From Shewanella hafniensis (GTDB taxonomy: Bacteria > Pseudomonadota > Gammaproteobacteria > Enterobacterales > Shewanellaceae): 40,335 nt of DNA. The stretch spans positions 1 through 40,335 of the forward strand of contig NZ_BPFD01000044.1 in the NCBI RefSeq assembly GCF_019655335.1, read 5' to 3'. The position numbers were made by a program, and so were the translations under genes. The notes under the pieces were generated by a model. It did not search any database. It saw nothing but the letters and a program-made list of their open reading frames with translations, and was not told the origin of the DNA. Shown here piece after piece: positions 36,994 through 40,335 of this stretch (within the stretch, counting starts at the first letter, position 1; each line of letters starts with the position of its first letter).

Positions 36994-37641
36994 TTAATTT
37001 GTACCGGTTTCTTTTTGATCATAAATGACAATGGCTTGTTTGAGCTGTTCAAAATCCGAAGAACACAAGTGCCGTTTCAAAGCATTAAACTTTTCGACTG
37101 GCCAATCATAAATTTTTAAAGCCAGCAACTCAGGAATAATGTCTTGATGAAAGCGATACTTGACTCGTTTAGCGGGTGAACCTGCGACGACACTGTAAGG
37201 TTCGACGTCCTGAGTGACAACACTGTTCGCTGCAACTACGGCTCCTTCACCAATAGTGACTCCAGGCATCACCATACATCTCATGCCTAGCCAAGCGCCA
37301 TCACCAATATGGGTGTCACCTTTTCCTACATATGCCTCATCAATAAAATCCATAAAAGGGTATAAGCAAAACCAATCCGCCCTATGTGTATGATTTCCTC
37401 CCATTAAGATCACAACTTCAGCGGCGATACACACATAGTCACCAATATAGAGTTTATCAATAGGCCATTTGGGCTCCCATTGGCGGCTGATTTCATCACC
37501 ATGAAGATATCTCACCGCAGATCCCTCAAACCCCATATCCCAACAATCGCTATAATAGCTGTGCTGACCTTTAATTATAATATTCGGGTTAGTAACAACT
37601 TCGTGTAACAACTGAACTTTTGACCAATGTTTATTATTCAT
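36994..37641 (-). CDS. CatB-like xenobiotic acetyltransferase (XAT, left-handed beta-helix)
   Basis: This 215-residue protein is a hexapeptide-repeat acetyltransferase of the XAT family, which contains CatB chloramphenicol acetyltransferases and Vat streptogramin acetyltransferases. The N-terminal IIIKGQHSYYSDCW resembles the NIKVGRYSYYSG start of CatB. The active-site region MGGNHTHRADW (His84 and His86) precedes a family insert, and the hexapeptide stretch HIGDGAWLGMRCMVMPGVTIGEGAVVAANSVV runs to VVAGSPAKRVKYRF. The drug substrate cannot be read from sequence; chloramphenicol or another hydroxylated compound is plausible. It closes the AT-rich resistance-like segment and is same-strand with the beta-lactamases but separated from the Rid gene by about 180 bp. 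Confidence 0.85.
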   Translation of the reverse strand: MNNKHWSKVQLLHEVVTNPNIIIKGQHSYYSDCWDMGFEGSAVRYLHGDEISRQWEPKWPIDKLYIGDYVCIAAEVVILMGGNHTHRADWFCLYPFMDFIDEAYVGKGDTHIGDGAWLGMRCMVMPGVTIGEGAVVAANSVVTQDVEPYSVVAGSPAKRVKYRFHQDIIPELLALKIYDWPVEKFNALKRHLCSSDFEQLKQAIVIYDQKETGTN

Positions 37642-37821
37642 AGAAGTGCTCTTTATAAATTAACTGTAACTGAAAAATAGTGAAATATTAAAAACTGGCT
37701 AACTCAACAAATATGTATCTTGAGTTTTACGGGCATGATATTAAAGAACAATATAATACATAAGCAAAAAGCCTATGTACCCTGATTCTATTTAGCTTAA
37801 TAAACACCGTCGTTCGCTATG

Positions 37822-38337
37822 CTATTTTCGAACGGCAGTGGCTTCAATTTCAACACGCCATGCTGAATTTGCTAGTCCTGCAATTTTCAAGACCGACCGA
37901 GCTGGTACATTGGGTTGTGTTTTTGTACCAAAAAATTGGATATAAGCCGCCATAAAACCATCCATATCCATTTCATTATTTAATGCAGGATCGCCGACTA
38001 AAAAAACCTGCAGTTTAATCACATCCCCTAAGCCTAGGCCAATGTCTTTTAAACTTTTCTCTATTGCTTTTAATACCCCAATAGTTTGTCCTTTTGTATC
38101 CCCACCATATGCAAGTGGGCTATTTTTATCTTGAGTTAAATCTTGTATAGGCGGTAGTTTCCCAGATAAATATACAATAGACATAGAGGCTGGCACTTCT
38201 ACCGCCGCAGCAACAGGGAAATTTGAATTAGCAATACGATGCCGGATCACATCATCTCCCGCATGCGCGGCGATATTCACAGTGGAAAGTAAGCCACACA
38301 AGCCGAAAAATGAAATACGGATGACAGAAGTTAACAT
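37822..38337 (-). CDS. Exported RidA/YjgF/UK114-family protein
   Basis: This 171-residue protein has a signal peptide (MLTSVIRISFFGLCGLLSTVNIAAHA) and a Rid domain. RidA-type proteins hydrolyse reactive enamine/imine compounds; the catalytic arginine is present in VPARSVLKIAGL (Arg147) and the EIEATA block is conserved. Most family members are cytoplasmic, so export is notable. The ATG at 38337 is chosen because GAGGT lies directly before it; a longer frame to 38364 has no such site. It lies 257 bp downstream of the OXA gene, beyond an inverted repeat, so it may have a promoter of its own. Confidence 0.85.
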   Translation of the reverse strand: MLTSVIRISFFGLCGLLSTVNIAAHAGDDVIRHRIANSNFPVAAAVEVPASMSIVYLSGKLPPIQDLTQDKNSPLAYGGDTKGQTIGVLKAIEKSLKDIGLGLGDVIKLQVFLVGDPALNNEMDMDGFMAAYIQFFGTKTQPNVPARSVLKIAGLANSAWRVEIEATAVRK

Positions 38338-38489
38338 ATTGACCTCAAATATTGGATTGCCCAAATTTAAAAAGCGTGAATTTTATCCTGTACAATACGA
38401 GCCGCCCCCTTAAATATCAGGGCGGGATTAAGCTTTGTTAAATCAAGTAACAAATATACTTCCTGCTCATAAAACACTCTCTTCATAAG

Positions 38490-38531
38490 TGAATAACACT
38501 CAGCCTCAATCATGTTTATGAGTGTTATTCA
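38490..38531. repeat. Perfect 13-bp inverted repeat in the bla-rid gap
   Basis: Arms tgaataacactca (38490-38502) and tgagtgttattca (38519-38531) flank a 16-nt loop. Neither strand has a T run directly after it, so it is not an intrinsic terminator. It sits between the OXA stop codon and the Rid start, a natural place for an operator or an RNA processing hairpin. Confidence 0.75.
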
Positions 38532-38594
38532 TACAAAATATCAGCATATTGTCTTGATTGCTCAATTTTTAGGTTAGTATGCCCTCACCCTGCC

Positions 38595-39407
38595 TTAAAT
38601 ATGGGGTAATGCATCGATAGATAGTAACAATTCTCTGCCAATCGCTTCTCTCTTGTAAACATCTGCCATGCCATTCGGCGTGTCTATATTCAATGCAAAA
38701 AAGACGGTGCCTGTTGGCCATTCAGCCCAACCGACCCACCAACCGACTTGGCCACCGAGTCCTGTTTTCGCTCTGAGAATCCATTCTCGGCCAGCTTCAA
38801 CTATCATAATGTCTTTGGTTAATAATTGATGTTCAACTTTAAATGGGAGTTGGTTCTTATAAAGCTTCTCTAAAAAATTTATCTGCTCTTGTGCGGAGAT
38901 CTCTAAACCACCTCTGACCCAATAGTCATTCACTTTTACAGTGGGATCTTGATTCCCATAATTAATTTTTTCTAGATAATCTCTTGCCTTTGTTTCACCT
39001 AACTCCTTCGCAAATCCGCGATAAACCCATAAAGCGGAATAGCGCATCGCTGAACGTAAATTCTGATCTTGATTGTGACTAGGGATAGAGTATTTTTCAC
39101 CATTCCATTTAAACGTTTGAAATTCATCCTTAACTAAGTTTGCATCGAGTGCAAATAAAGTGTGAGGAATTTTAAATGTCGATGCAGGCGTAAACCGTAC
39201 CGTCGAACGTGCTTTATTGTAAATATAAGTGGCACTTGCCCCTCCACGTTCGTCTTTAATGATGATTGTTCCATCCGCTTTGAATTTATCAAAAGTGGAT
39301 TTCCATTCACTCTTTTCTGCTACCGTAATCGACTCATTTGCAACGGATTCTATTGTTGTAAAAATGAAAAGAGAGAGAGGCCATAGCATTAGCTTTATAA
39401 GTTTCAT
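38595..39407 (-). CDS. blaOXA: Class D beta-lactamase, OXA-2-like, with SAL in place of S-x-V
   Basis: This 270-residue serine beta-lactamase has a signal peptide ending near ESVA and the active site S76-T-F-K79 (PASTFKIPH), where the lysine is carbamylated in this class. Later motifs are Y150-G-N and K214-T-G, then GWWVGWAEWPTGTVFFALNID. The closest family I recognise is the OXA-2 group (shared ISAQEQINFL, LPFKVEHQ, LMIVEAG-like). Its second motif reads S124-A-L, whereas class D enzymes almost always have valine or isoleucine at the third position. The start has AAGG upstream. It is 50 bp after the CARB-like gene, so the two are probably one operon. Activity spectrum is not predictable from this. 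Confidence 0.92.
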   Translation of the reverse strand: MKLIKLMLWPLSLFIFTTIESVANESITVAEKSEWKSTFDKFKADGTIIIKDERGGASATYIYNKARSTVRFTPASTFKIPHTLFALDANLVKDEFQTFKWNGEKYSIPSHNQDQNLRSAMRYSALWVYRGFAKELGETKARDYLEKINYGNQDPTVKVNDYWVRGGLEISAQEQINFLEKLYKNQLPFKVEHQLLTKDIMIVEAGREWILRAKTGLGGQVGWWVGWAEWPTGTVFFALNIDTPNGMADVYKREAIGRELLLSIDALPHI

Positions 39408-39457
39408 TGCAAAACCTTAATATATTAATTTTTTTAGGAGTACGATCTGTAGTGTGG

Positions 39458-40335
39458 TTAGAATAAAGTCCCGTTCGTGTACTCAGTGGAAATTACCCGT
39501 CCTATTTCGGAAATGACTTTCTCACGTTCCTCGATAGCAGTATTTTCTTTTTTAATGTAAATACTAATTATTAATGGTTGTTGTGATTCAGACCAGACCA
39601 TGGAAATAATTCCCCGAGCACCATAGCTGTTGGCACCAGTACTGTCAGCAATTTCCCATCCCGTAGGAAGCACTAATCTCAGCATGTTATCTGCAACTTT
39701 ATTCCCCATCATCCAATCTTTTAACTGTTCTTTAGATTGAGTGGATAAAATATTACCGAGAAGTAATTTGTTAAAGTTGGCTGCCATTGCATTAGCCGTC
39801 GATGTATCTCTTAAGTCTCCCTCAAGATTCGTATTGAGATCTGGTTCATAACGATCGGCTCTGGTTATATCATCTCCCATTGAACGCAAAAATGAAGTAA
39901 TACCTTCAGGACCGCCAGATTTTTTTATCGCAAAATTAGCTGCGGTATTATCACTGTAGGTCATAGTCGCTTTACAGGCATCTGCTAATGTCACTTTTTT
40001 GCCTATAAATTCTTTCATTACTGGTGAATGGCTAACAACATCTTGTTCATTAATCATCATTGCATCGTCTAGCGATACTGCATTTTTATCTACTTCAGAT
40101 AGCACAATGGCACAAGCTAAGGCCTTAATAGTACTATTTGTCGAAAACCGTTCGTCACCGTTAATTGAATATACGTTATTTGAGCTGTTTTCTATAACAG
40201 ACACACCGATATTCCAGCCTTGGCGCTCAAATTCATTAACGGTTTGCTTTACACTTAAAGGACTTGCATTCGAATTTGAAATACTCATCAAGCAAATGGC
40301 AATAAACGTTGTCTTTTTGTAATCATTAAATATCT
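39458..40335 (-). CDS. bla: Class A beta-lactamase, CARB (PSE)-like, with STG in place of R/K-T/S-G; 5' end off the window
   Basis: Motifs resemble the CARB/PSE carbenicillinases: active-site S-T-I-K (about 40124-40135), SDN (TYSDNTAAN), and ExxLN as EPDLN in DRYEPDLN, with GDLRDTSTANAMA and the WSESQQPLIISIYI end. The KTG-box position reads S-T-G (IADSTGANSYGARG; serine codon 39641-39643) where CARB enzymes have R-S/T-G and most class A enzymes K-T/S-G; the R244-equivalent is kept. An in-frame ATG at 40288 would give no export signal, but the frame stays open to the window edge and adds NDYKKTTFIAICLMSISNSNA, a signal peptide. The true start therefore lies outside. It is first of a pair with the OXA gene. 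Confidence 0.88.
   Translation of the reverse strand, partial: IFNDYKKTTFIAICLMSISNSNASPLSVKQTVNEFERQGWNIGVSVIENSSNNVYSINGDERFSTNSTIKALACAIVLSEVDKNAVSLDDAMMINEQDVVSHSPVMKEFIGKKVTLADACKATMTYSDNTAANFAIKKSGGPEGITSFLRSMGDDITRADRYEPDLNTNLEGDLRDTSTANAMAANFNKLLLGNILSTQSKEQLKDWMMGNKVADNMLRLVLPTGWEIADSTGANSYGARGIISMVWSESQQPLIISIYIKKENTAIEEREKVISEIGRVISTEYTNGTLF

Noticed and set aside
36994..40335. Integron cassette array (attC sites) carrying the resistance genes
   Set aside because: No integrase gene and no convincing attC-type paired core sites; the genes are spaced 50-260 bp with their own start signals.

Overview
The window looks like a chromosomal segment of a Shewanella-type gammaproteobacterium. 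The protein sequences, and the block relA - rlmD - barA - yjaG - recN - pgpA - thiL - nusB - ribH - ribBA/BX - ribE - ribD - nrdR - glyA - ettA, match the arrangement I know from that genus. This assignment rests on recognising sequences and synteny; no database search was run. No rRNA, tRNA, CRISPR array, integrase or phage gene was found.

Layout. 1-2000 holds the tail of an off-window reading frame, a REP-associated tyrosine transposase (RAYT) whose 5' end is tandemly duplicated, and about 500 bp without a convincing gene. 2.0-9.2 kb carries core stress and translation genes: relA and rlmD on the minus strand, with barA and a yjaG-like gene on the plus strand, ending at a clear terminator and a 12-copy 13-bp tandem repeat. 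9.5-13.7 kb has a small unknown gene, a LysR regulator divergent from an AEC transporter, and recN behind two LexA boxes. 13.8-21.5 kb is a minus-strand block for one-carbon metabolism (glyA), ribonucleotide reductase control (nrdR), riboflavin synthesis (ribD, ribE, ribBX, ribH), nusB, thiL and pgpA. ettA diverges from it. 23.5-26.6 kb has a LysR gene divergent from a secreted MBL-fold protein with an altered metal motif and a CGWC thioredoxin-fold protein. 27.0-29.2 kb is a lipoprotein gene with Ig/cadherin-like domains and two apparent frameshifts. 30.1-36.8 kb encodes a secreted PPP-type phosphatase, a periplasmic solute-binding protein and an RND efflux adaptor/pump pair.

The last 3.3 kb is AT-richer by eye and resistance-like, all on the minus strand: a CARB-like class A beta-lactamase (its 5' end runs off the window), an OXA-2-like class D beta-lactamase, an exported RidA-family protein and a CatB-like xenobiotic acetyltransferase. 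Both beta-lactamases depart from their family at one conserved motif (STG where K/R-T/S-G is expected; SAL where S-x-V is expected). This cluster is the best candidate for something undescribed.

A second theme is short tandem duplication in or beside gene ends: 13 bp x 12, about 60 bp x 3 (reaching into the ribD stop codon), 11 bp x 3, 7 bp x nearly 4, 12 bp x 3, 16 bp x 2, 18 bp x 2 and 135 bp x 2. Genes on the two sides of these repeats are otherwise intact, apart from the lipoprotein.
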